Source: Oncomelania hupensis (lineage: Eukaryota > Mollusca > Gastropoda > Littorinimorpha > Pomatiopsidae). From it: 64,000 nt of DNA. This document shows, one piece after another, positions 23,661 to 32,914 of the stretch (position 1 is the first letter of the stretch; each line of letters opens with the position of its first letter). The stretch spans positions 62,528,122 to 62,592,121 of the forward strand of contig CM072516.1 of NCBI GenBank assembly GCA_036898135.1, read 5' to 3'. The notes under the pieces were generated by a model. That model worked only from the letters and a program-made list of their open reading frames with translations, was not told the origin of the DNA and did not search any database. Made by a program: the position numbers and the translations under genes.

Positions 23661-24099
23661 GGCGGTCTGAAGGAGGGGGTGGTGGTGGTTGGGGGATTGA
23701 TTGAGGCAATGTGGAACCAATCTCATTCGCTTTAGTAGCAAGGAGTGTAGACATCAATGGAATAGGATTTGTCATTTCGAACAAAAGGAACAGCGGAGAG
23801 AATGCACACAGTACACACCAATATACAATAGACCAAAGACTTCGAGAGTATTTGAATAAGTTTCGGTGTTGTCAGCAAATCTGGCCTATAGTATTCATGG
23901 TACCGGGAGGTAACCTATAACTATGGTAAACCGTAACTTATTTGCATTTTGTAGACAACCAGTGTAATTTTATGAGGTGCGGGATAGGCCCCGAAGAATG
24001 TTCATTTCAGATGAAGCGGAATCTTCATTTCCAATAAACCTGTAGTGGAAAGGTGGGGGCTCAACTTTTTAAGAATTTGTAGACAAATAAGCAAAAACA

Positions 24100-24331
24100 G
24101 ACCGTGGCTTTGAAGTGCCGATGTACATGTACACAGGAACTTGCAAATATCCACCATAGACCCTGTCTTTGAAGTGTCGAAGTACATGTACAGAGGAACT
24201 TGCAAATATCCACCATAGATTGTGTCTTTGAAGTGTCGAGGTACATGTACACAGGCACTTGCAAATATCCACAATAGACTGTGTCTTTGAAGTGTCGAGG
24301 TACACAGAAACTTGACAAATATCCGCTAACT
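24100..24331. repeat. Minisatellite, 59-bp unit, about 3.9 copies
   Basis: Units start at 24100, 24159, 24218 and 24277 (exactly 59 bp apart) with landmarks GTCTTTGAAGTGTCGAGGTA and CTTGCAAATATCCACCATAG. The last unit lacks the second TACATG. Because 59 is not a multiple of three, all three minus frames look repetitive and none is a gene. Confidence 0.92.
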
Positions 24332-25140
24332 GAAGCAAGTTTTCATTTGTGAATATCGTTTGCAGTTCTCTTAAGCGTATCATCTCAATAATGGCACCTA
24401 GTGTTCACCACGACGTTGACCGCTTGTAGCCACCAAGGTGTACAGGCAAATGTCCTACCTAGTTTGCTTTAGGAGGGAGTTTAGATCAAACCTTTCAGCG
24501 GCACAGATCATGTTCAAAATCACAGTGAATGTTGCCCCACCTAAAATGAAGAGTAAGCAAACAAAAGAACATACACATTTTTACAAAGTACGGTGTTGCA
24601 CGATCAGTGGTCGATTCAGCCCCGATGCTTGAATGTTGTGCAACCCGAATTGAGCATCAAGGCAGGAGTCGCCGTGTGAAGTTTCCCAACTGTATTCAGC
24701 AAGCACCAGCAACTGTATACAAGATCGCTTTCAGAAAATCACTTTTTGGAAGCAGATAGCGCATTACTTATATGCTTTCAACAAGGTAGAACAGTTCAGA
24801 ACATTCCTTAATGAGGCAATCAACACCCAATCTAAATAAAACTCGTCAACGGAATTACGCACTATCCTACGTCACAGAATGTACCCCAATTTACAAGATA
24901 ACTGTTGCGAGACAGATCTCGAACATTCGATCGATAATTTAAAAAAAAAAGTAATTCCAGAAAGATCTCAACACTATTACAACAATATCGACCGACGAGA
25001 ACCACCAATGTTATACAAAGCTTTATTAGTAACAGCCCCAGAATCAACTATCATTGCACCCTTTGCAAAACAAAATTTTCGTAACTATCGTTCGCATCTC
25101 AATCTCAACATACGGTATTGATATGATTTTTAAAAAAATC
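24332..25140. other. No recognised gene
   Basis: AT-rich. Nothing recognised. Confidence 0.45.
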
Positions 25141-25470
25141 ATTTGTTCGTGGGCTATTCTTCAGTAGCAGTCCGGTTGTCGGTTAATCAGTCAGTCCGTT
25201 GCTCCGAATTTTATTTTGTGTGTATGTTAAAAACACACTTTTTGCCTTATCTCAATAATAAGAGAAACGAAATTCATAATTTTTTTAACTTTGGAGATAT
25301 TTTAACTGCTGCTAAGCATACCGTTCGTATTTGCACTTTCTCAAGGGTAATGTCATTGTGCTTTACCTTTTTCTAAACACATTTTGCGCTGTATCTAAGA
25401 ATGGGCTCAGCCGATTACCATAATTTAAAAAGTTGATACAGAGGCCAATCATTCCATGGTTTCCTTTTGT
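25141..25470 (+). repeat. Second copy of the GTCAGTC / CCGATT dispersed repeat
   Basis: GTCGGTTAATCAGTCAGTCCG near 25176 and TGGGCTCAGCCGATTACCA near 25404 match the pattern seen at 23.3-23.6 kb. Confidence 0.45.
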
Positions 25471-25623
25471 TTTGTTAGGATAAAGCCACCGCCAACAAAA
25501 TGAACACTTTTGAAAATGCTTGGGTTTTGTTTTTTTTTTTTTGGCTATGTGTGTGAGAGTCTATAAATACATTTGAATGGCTTGCCATGTTGTTTCTCTA
25601 CTGTCTTTCTGCCATAGGCTTAC

Positions 25624-26123
25624 CACAAGTATATCAACTAACAAGTTAGTATCTCTCTTCTATGTCTTTATCGACGTGCGCGTACAACCGATTGCTTCCC
25701 TTTACATGCTTTGTGCTCCATAGAGCGTCGTCGGCCTGAAATAACTTTTTAGAAACTTCAAAACCCAGGGGAATTATGGGTAGAGAAATCCTTTTCTGAA
25801 ATAACGTCGGCTAAATTCTTCTTTAGTTTCTTTGCTCGAGCAAAGGCAACTTCATAGGTATGGAGCACTTCGTCCATTATAACTCCATCGCTGATAATAC
25901 TGCTGACAAGTTTCTGCCTTTGTTCACTACCAGAAATATGCAGTTCCTCTCTCAACTTTCGTTTCATTTCAGCGAGCACATCTTCGCGAGAACAGATTTC
26001 CCAAAATTCTGTATTCTATTTTTAGGTTTGGGATTTCCCCGTCTCAGCTTGAGGCTAAACGGGACCACCGCACGTCGACTGGGGGCAATATGAGATACTA
26101 ACTTGTTAGTTGATATACTTGTG
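25624..26123. mobile_element. 500-bp inverted-repeat DNA element with perfect 32-bp TIRs and 6-bp TSD
   Basis: The 32 bases at 25624-25655 (starting CACAAGTATATC, ending TTAGTATCTC) are exactly complementary to 26092-26123. Both ends are flanked by GCTTAC (25618-25623 and 26124-26129), a 6-bp target duplication. The TIR itself contains the near-palindrome ACTAACAAGTTAGT. The interior has no transposase, so this is a non-autonomous element. A 6-bp duplication is known for IS3EU- and Dada-type elements, but the family cannot be assigned from the ends alone. Perfect TIRs argue for a recent insertion. Confidence 0.88.
25758..26012 (-). CDS. Unassigned open frame inside the inverted-repeat element
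   Basis: Beginning after an in-frame stop near 26020, the minus strand stays open for about 85 codons: NTEFWEICSREDVLAEMKRK, then REELHISGSEQRQKL, SIISDGVIMDEVLHTYEV, ARAKKLKKNLADV and a stop at 25758. Amino-acid use looks protein-like (amphipathic, charged, non-repetitive). I do not recognise it. It could be a remnant of the parent transposase or a captured host exon. Confidence 0.35.
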   Translation of the reverse strand, partial: TEFWEICSREDVLAEMKRKLREELHISGSEQRQKLVSSIISDGVIMDEVLHTYEVAFARAKKLKKNLADVISEKDFSTHNSPGF

Positions 26124-26369
26124 GCTTACATATAATTCGCAGAGGATCAGAAAACACATGCAGCTGCTGCTAACGTCCTAGCTCTTGATACCAAAACTCG
26201 CCACACGTTTTAGTCATATTTCACAAGTTACAATCTGTTGAGTATATCATTAAATCCCAAAAGCATTCTTTGGAAACGACAGGGATTGGTGAGGAGTGTG
26301 GAATTGCAACTTAACACTTCCGATGGAAAAGCCCCCAGGCGTAAGACACCTATCGAAGGTTCATAAGTC

Positions 26370-27110
26370 TTGGCAAAAGTGTTCATGAATAACAAAAAAG
26401 AAAAAAAAATGTATAACAAAAAAGTTAGGGTTAGGTATATACTGGTTCACAGGAGTCTCTCAATCACTGTTATTCATAATGAAGATGTCGAGATTGTTGA
26501 CACATATAAGTATTTGGGCACAGTTTTTGACAGCAAGCTTAAATGGGATGTGAACACACAGTGCATTGTCAAACGGGGCCAACAGAGATTGTACCTTCTC
26601 CGGAAACTGAAGTCTTTCTCTGTGGATTCTAAGATTCTCAGCCTGTTTTATCAATCTCTCATTGAGAGCTTGCTGACTTTTTCGTTTGTTTGTAGGTCCC
26701 ACAGTCTGACTGTGAGAGATAGGAATAGCTTGTCCAGCATTGTCAACGTCTGTTCAAAGATCATCGGTGTCAGGCAGAGAGACCTGTTTTCTTTCTGCGA
26801 TCGGCAAATCGTCAAGAAGGCAAACGGAATTATTTGTAGACCAGAGCATGTTCTGACGGGCGAATTCTCAGTGCTACCATCCGGGCGCCGTTTTGCCTTA
26901 CACCGGCCTGCAAGGGTAATCGCCGCTCCCCCAGTTTTATTCCTTGCCCAATTCGACTGCTAAACTTGATGTGATCATCTCCGCTTTAACATCTTCACCG
27001 CCCCCCTAACGCATTTAATTTTTTTTAAATAAACGTTCGACGATGGCCCGATTTAGTGATTGACTGATTGTTTATCGACTGATTGATTTGATGATTGATT
27101 GATGATATTC
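26370..27110 (+). pseudogene. 5'-truncated LINE (Rex1/L2-like), reverse-transcriptase C-terminus
   Basis: The open frame from about 26430 encodes VDTYKYLGTVFDSKLKWD, LYLLRKLKSFSVDSKILS, FYQSLIESLLTFSF, SSIVNVCSKIIGVRQRDL and EFSVLPSGRRFALHRPAR, then a stop at about 26961. These are C-terminal signatures of CR1-group LINEs. The catalytic RT core is absent. A short 3' UTR ends in a degenerate (TGAT)n tail (27055-27110). The same 'LLPSGRR' block is present in the copy at 42.8 kb. Confidence 0.8.
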
Positions 27111-27474
27111 TTACCTTATTTTCTTACTTTCATGTTTTTATGTGATGTAACTGTCGGCGGTGAGTGTTCGTGATATGTGTGTGTGTGTTGTGTGTTTGGT
27201 TTATGTTTGTATGGTAGGACATAATTGAAATTAATAGTAACTCTCGGTTTTGGCGCTAATAGGCCGTCATACCTAGGCGACCAGCAAGAGTGACTTTTGG
27301 GCTTTGTTTTTTACACTTTGACCCTGCGCACCTTTGAATGAAATACCCTGCAGGGTATTTTTCCGTGAACAAAACACTTCAGTGGAAATAATACGAAAAC
27401 ACTGCTGCCGTAAAAATAAAATATTATGGACACTGATGGATCGTTGAAAAAAAATTAGGACGCGCGCTCAAGCA
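27111..27474. other. No recognised gene
   Basis: Nothing recognisable except a short GT tract near 27178. Confidence 0.45.
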
Positions 27475-27572
27475 CACAGAAACACACACACAAACACAAA
27501 CACACGCGCACACACACCCGTATACACACACACGCACACACCCACCCACCCACACACACGCGCGCGCGCGCA
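27475..27572. repeat. (CA)n / (CG)n microsatellite
   Basis: CA tract with CGCGCGCG near 27560. Confidence 0.9.
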
Positions 27573-27732
27573 CTCACCACTTGAAGCGATTGGGATGATG
27601 GATGGTTTGTTTTAACTCCACACAAGGTCTTTATGACATTCATTTTAAACAAACATTTTTGGATTGTACCTGTCACCTTTCATACAGGAAAGGAAAAATC
27701 GGGGTTGCTTTCTAATCGCAAGCACGGTTATA

Positions 27733-27812
27733 GCGGTTCCAATGCAGGACCCGAACCCATCATGTTCCACGTGCCTTAGTAGGCCCTAGTTCTAGGCCAC
27801 TACGAGCATCTC
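27733..27812 (-). mobile_element. tRNA-like SINE head
   Basis: On the minus strand GTAGTGGCCTAGAACTAGGGC is A-box-like, and GGGTTCGGGTCC about 35 bases later is a near-perfect B box. No acceptor stem is seen. It is probably a decayed SINE head. Confidence 0.45.
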
Positions 27813-28374
27813 CATTTTCAGGGGAATCAAAGTCAAAGTGAGTAAACTCTACTTTTTTGTGTGATCCTCCCCCCCCCTCACTCCCCTGACCACCCTCATC
27901 CCCCAAAAATGTTAAATCTTTGATCTTGCGATCTCCGACCACCGCCTCTTTGATCAGGGCCGAACACTGAATAAAAATACACGAAAACATCCTTCATCAC
28001 ATTCTTCTAGTGTTATTTTAGTGATTACCAAATCTTCTATATAGTGTTAATTAGTTAAAGTTATCAAAGTCTTCTACCACTGAAGCTGATCGAAAAATAA
28101 AAGGTTTGCCAGCCGAATATTACCTTTAGGTTGTTTATGACCTAGTACGCACACATCCGGCACTTGTGTCAATTTGTTTGGCCCTGATGTTAGGGGATGA
28201 GAATGCGCTTGGTGTGTGTGATGGTAGGGGCGGGGGAAAGGGGGCGAATGGGGTGTGTGTGAAAATGGTTAGACAAAAAGGCTAAAACGCTAAGAGAATG
28301 ACAGACAGAGACAGGCATACAGACAGTGAAACAAACACAACCAGAACACAAGACGTACACGTACACGTCGAAAG
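27813..28374. other. No recognised gene
   Basis: Short C- and G-rich tracts only (27870-27880 and 28225-28245). Confidence 0.45.
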
Positions 28375-28830
28375 GCACACACAAACACACAAGGACAGAA
28401 ACAGATGAGCACAGAGACACTTCCAAACAAACATACAGAACACACACACACAGAGACACACACACACGCGTGTATAAGCCGATCAATCGGGAATGTTACC
28501 AAAACAAGGTACAATTGGGGAATGGCGAAGCTTACTACACAGGTGTGTATAATTTACACACTTGTCTACCCCATTTTTCGAAAAATTTGGGAAGATACAA
28601 TTTCTCGATATTTACGGTTGTGCTATAATCTTTTCGAAAGAAAGATTTTTTGCTTCCCAATTTTATTAATCTACCCCATTTGTTACCAAGATAATATTTA
28701 AAAAATCCCCAGTTGTGCGGTTATACAAGTACACACACACACACACGCACACACACAATGACAGAAACAGATAAGCACAGAGACACTTCAAACAAACATA
28801 TAGAACACACGCACACACACTTACACAATT
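28375..28830. repeat. CA-rich region with a duplicated about 60-bp segment
   Basis: GACAGAAACAGATGAGCACA... at 28394-28455 recurs as GACAGAAACAGATAAGCACA... at 28759-28812. Each copy is flanked by CA tracts. About 300 bp of unrelated sequence lies between. Confidence 0.8.
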
Positions 28831-28969
28831 TACTGCACATGCCATAAACTAGTGCTCAATCACAAACAGCTTAGATGATGGCATGCAAAGCATGAAGGAT
28901 GCGTGTTTATGTTTTTGTGACAGTTACAATGAGTTTACTTGGGAAGTTGCCTTGTTGCCACATTAACAG

Positions 28970-29400
28970 ATGAGTCACCATGATGACCTCTCAAACGATG
29001 ACGTCACTTAATATACTATAGTTTCGTTCATAGGTTCAATATATCTGTACACTCTAATTATAGGTAAGTTTATTTTTTAAATTAATGTTTTTTTTAAAAT
29101 GACGCCATGATGATTACGTCATTCGATTTGCATAAGTTTGGTTTTACCTTGGTAAAGTCTAAGTACGTAACAAATACCTCAAGTAGTTTGGGAGAAAATA
29201 GGATTATTTAAAATAATAATTTAAAAAAAGTAAAAGTATGACGTCACTGTGATTACGTCACCTGAAATGCATATCTTTTTTGGTCATCTGCTAAGATTAA
29301 CTATTTCCTAACTAAATACCAAGTTTCAAAGAAATTCGTCCATTAGTTTCAGAGAAAAGTGCGCAAATATCACCACGGGACGCCGGACTCCGGAGGGACG
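28970..29400 (+). repeat. Dispersed repeat with TGACGTCA / TTACGTCA blocks
   Basis: GATGACGTCACTTAATATAC, ATGATTACGTCATTCG and TATGACGTCACTGTGATTAC recur at about 100-130 bp spacing. AATTCGTCCATTAGTTTCAG and CGGAGGGACGGACAAAG close the repeat. The block order suggests a diverged internally repeated, non-coding element. Confidence 0.5.
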
Positions 29401-29565
29401 GACAAAGCCAAAATCAATAATTCCCACAGAGCTTTACAGCTCGGGAACTAAAAAAAAAAAAAAAAGGTTCGTGAACCTCTACGAATTTTCAAATTAAGAC
29501 AGGCCATAACATTGCTTAATTTGCTGTTGTACATTTATATTTGTCTATAGATCACCTTTTGGTGA

Positions 29566-30163
29566 CCACCCGTGGACGTGCAGGGGATTTCTGTATAAAT
29601 AGTATTTCCACTTTCTGGAAATTTAGTGCTTTAAATTCCCACTGTCGCTGTCTTTCTCCTTTGTTTTTTCTCATTCCTACTCTGTTCTATACTATACTAT
29701 ACTATACTATACTATACTATCTTCTTCTAAACCAGTCACCTACCTTTTTTTCTTTAAAACTCTTCAAAAAATCCTCATTTGTGTTTGAGGTCTGTTGGGT
29801 CAGCTTTGGGAATATTGGACGCTTTGTGCCAAATGGTCACTAGGGCTTCCCCTGATATTATTATTTAGCAATATAGGCATTTTATATGTATGTTATAATG
29901 TTTATATTCTTTCTTTTTTTTTTTTTGTAAACGGGAGTTCGATAAATTAGAGTATAGCCTCAGCGTCTCCTGCGTGGGATGCCTTTATTGTAAAGAGACC
30001 GGCTGGTGGAGTGCCTTCAGCGTTACCTCTAGGGTTGTTTCAGCAGATCTTTTACACGGATCAGGGGCGAGTCCTCTTTCAACCAAGTTGTGATCTTGAT
30101 TTTGTGGTCCTGATTCGGCTTTTTGCAGTCCGCTGGACCCTGTAAGCAATGAATAACTAACTA
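29566..30163 (+). mobile_element. SINE-like element, short form, copy B (12-bp TSD)
   Basis: The body begins CCACCCGTGGACGTGCAGGG, at the same point as the other short-form copies, and runs through TGTATAAATAG to GTCCGCTGGACCCTGTAAGC and a TAAC tail. Perfect 12-bp duplications ACCTTTTGGTGA lie at 29554-29565 and 30164-30175. Its 3' part (GTCCTCTTTCAACCAAGTTG) differs from copies A and E and matches copy D, defining a subfamily. Confidence 0.82.
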
Positions 30164-30189
30164 ACCTTTTGGTGAAAAGGGAGACGTCA

Positions 30190-30422
30190 AAGCTATTTCT
30201 AATAGCGATCTTCCAGCGTTTACAGCCCTTTATTATGTTTGTTTGGACAATAGACAGGGCTTATATCACTGTTTGAGTGAAGAATGTTTGTTATGTAAGC
30301 GTATGTGAGAGTGTGCTTAGGAAGGCATAACATGTGTATGTTGGCTATACATCGCCGCTCTTTGAGTCTGCTTTATCAGAAAAGTGTGTATATTAGGCCT
30401 ATATTCAGCATCCAGTATTGTG
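30190..30422 (+). mobile_element. SINE with (ATT)n-type tail, copy 3, diverged and 5'-truncated
   Basis: TCTAATAGCGATCTTCCAGC, ATGTGTATGTTGG and CATCGCCGCTCTTTGAGTC match the SINE at 15.95 kb. The tail is lost. Confidence 0.7.
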
Positions 30423-31480
30423 TATAATGGTCCGTCAGTACGAAAGTTTATATTCCGTGTATCACGCACTACTGAGGCATCGCCTGCGTCAGTTTCACGT
30501 CTAGTTCTGACAGATCTTTGACACTCCGTCTGAAAGATCTCTGACGCTGTGTTTGTCAGGAAGAATGTTATTGTTAATATTTGTGCATAATGATGATTTC
30601 TTTTGCGTAATCAACCTTTTCCTGTAAAAGGACCACGTGGGAAGGTCAGTAGCGACACTGTGTTGTTACACCTCACAAGTGCATCTTTATGCAAATGAAG
30701 GCGTAAAAATTACCACAATCTGCGTCGTAGATAAAATATAACAAATCAAGAGGTTACCAAAATACTACACTACAGTAGTACTGTATATAATGTACCATTT
30801 TCTGCACTGAGGATCAAAAGACTCAAAATCTTCGACCGGACAGATCCCAAACAGCGGCCAATTAAGCGCTTGGCTGTTTCTCTTCATGTTCCGACACTGA
30901 AATGAACAATAATTGATGGTTTGTTTAGTATTATTTGTAGCAACGACAGAAAGAACCTATGACGTAAAGCGTGTCGCCTATAACAATTTGTTTGATTACT
31001 TCCCCTTGCTCACTTCCTCTATTGTGCTTTTTCTCTCTTCTAACGCACAAGAACTGTGGGTCTCCCACTCAGAGCAGAGTGTAGCCGGCAATGAGCAATG
31101 AATTGAACTAATGGCGCTTCCTTCTTGATAGTCAGCATGCAACAACTCTACCCCTCCCCCCACCCCCACTCCTAAAAACAAAAACAAAAACTCTACGCTT
31201 AGCACTTTGGTTCAGTCACAAGTATATTCCAGAAGATCCAAAAGTGTCAAACTAGTAGCCTACAATGCCTAGTGAACGAAGTAGTTTAATACATTACAAA
31301 TACAATCATGCGAGTCTGCTGTCATATTTTCACACTCTAACACTAGCTCGGTAAATTTGATCATCGAAGAGTTTATTAATCCACATCCTTGAGGGATAAA
31401 CTCTCAAAATACGCTTGAACGCAGCATAAAAAAAATCATTCAGCCCCTAATTCGGTCTTTTGTGTCATTCACTTTTTCTC
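30423..31480. other. No recognised gene
   Basis: AT-rich. Nothing recognised on either strand. Confidence 0.45.
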
Positions 31481-31688
31481 AAAAATCAAGGTCGCTGGGG
31501 TCAGTTATGCTTAAACCCATTTTGAACTTTTTCTCAAACTTGGCTGAACCGATTTCGATAAGTGCTTGCTTGCAGGTGGTTCAGATAGTCACCCATCATT
31601 GCACGTTTTCCTCGATCAGTTTTGCTTCATACCTTTAAGGATAAATCCGAGATACAATTTCGTCAAAAAACTACCACTGGGAAAAATT
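31481..31688 (+). repeat. Third copy of the CCGATT dispersed repeat
   Basis: TTGGCTGAACCGATTTCGAT near 31540 matches the block at 23.56 and 25.40 kb. Confidence 0.4.
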
Positions 31689-32129
31689 CTTAATTTCAAT
31701 TACATTACATTACATTATTATTGCTTCAGGTCCAGCGGACTCTTCCAAGCCAAATCAGGACCGGACAACCTGTTACGTTGAAACGCGAAGGATAATATGT
31801 CTGAAACGCGCACGATAGATCTAATCGTTTCGATTTGCAAAGTATTCAATAATAGAGTGTATTTACCTTTGATTTGAGTTTGCATTGTTGTTAGGAGAGG
31901 CTTTGTATAACGTTGATAATTTTCGTTAGTCGATATTATTGGAGAATTCTCTAGATGTGCGTGTTTACTGTCGATAGAAACTTCCCGATAAATGTCGAAG
32001 TTTGAGATCGAACGTTCTTGGAACGTGAAGAAAGATGTATGACGTAAGACAGTGATGACGAAGGTAGAAGCGATTGGTTAAATTGCGTCATACGCGATTG
32101 ATCCAGGGTGTTCGGGAGTATGAAGAGAC

Positions 32130-32136
32130 TATATAA
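32130..32136 (+). promoter_or_regulatory. LTR TATA box
   Basis: TATATAA in a GACTATATAAGTGCCGC context, about 100 bp before the LTR's AATAAA. It is the expected U3 promoter driving the element's RNA. The same box is in the 3' LTR at 36873-36879. Confidence 0.7.
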
Positions 32137-32234
32137 GTGCCGCACTGTTTCAAAAAAGGTTGTTGTTGATAGTGAGTTGGAAAGTAAAGAGTTGAGTTGA
32201 GTTGAGAATTGTATGCAGATGTTGATGTGTGCTG

Positions 32235-32240
32235 AATAAA
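32235..32240 (+). terminator. LTR polyadenylation signal
   Basis: AATAAA in GCTGAATAAAAGTGG, downstream of the TATA box. It would act in the 3' LTR copy (36978-36983) to end the transcript. Confidence 0.6.
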
Positions 32241-32395
32241 AGTGGAAAATTTCATACGAAGACTCAGTGACTTGTATGCTGATTGAACGGGTTACGTGGA
32301 TAATCGAATCCGAGCTTACACTCATCAGGAGCATTCACGCATTGGGGCTGAATCTACAACTGATTGAAAACACCACCATCAAACGGAGTGTAACA

Positions 32396-32914
32396 TTTTG
32401 GGGGCCAAGTCGTCGATCCACGTCATAGCCAAGGGTTCAACTGCTACAACAAGCGAGTTAACGTTACAAGAGGCAGTCATCGAGGGTAGCCGCCAACGTT
32501 GCGTCGGGAGGGGCCAACACACTGGGACTACATCACCGATAGGTTCGGGTTGACTGCAAGGGCGAGTAGTCGCTGAAGAGTTGCTTCGTGAGCGAACAAC
32601 AGATCGGGACTACTTGGCTGCCGCAAGACTACGTCGAGGGACAGTCTCGGAGCTACATCGCCAGTATTAGAGAGAGCGACGAGCGGACGTCGCGTCTACT
32701 TGAGCACAGGAGCGTATACATCAACACCAGCGTGGTGCAGCGTCGCATACGACGAGGACAGCGGGGCCTGCGTCAGCGAAAGCGACTAGTGGCAAGCATC
32801 AGCGCTACTGCAGAAAGCGTGCTGTTCTAGAACAGTCTAGAAAGGTACAGCACAGTCAAGAACTTTCCAGAAAAAGAATTTTTCCAGAAAAGAACTTTCC
32901 AGAAAAGCATCAAG
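32396..32914 (+). other. Leader and primer binding region of the Gypsy element
   Basis: Directly after the 5' LTR comes TTTTGGGGGCCAAGTCG. TGGGGGC at this place resembles a primer-binding site for a tRNA-Pro-type 3' end, though only about seven bases fit. The leader contains an imperfect repeat of AGAACTTTCCAGAAAA (32859-32908) just before the gag start. The short open frame at 32588-32830 has no domain. Confidence 0.5.

Larger units (their letters stand above)
31771..32395 (+). repeat. 5' LTR of the Gypsy element
   Basis: Begins TGTTACG and ends GTGTAACA, with short inverted ends TGTTAC/GTAACA. Compared with the 3' LTR it has the same length and five substitutions, at 31795, 32064, 32071, 32078 and 32358. 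Confidence 0.97.

Noticed and set aside
24100..24331. CRISPR-like array
   Set aside because: Units are contiguous with no unique spacers, and the genome is eukaryotic. It is a minisatellite.
24002..24383. Repetitive Cys-rich frames suggesting a repeat protein
   Set aside because: The 59-bp repeat is not a multiple of three, so the apparent motif appears in all frames.
32588..32830. Upstream ORF in the Gypsy leader as a gene
   Set aside because: No domain or family match. It lies in the untranslated leader and is basic by composition.
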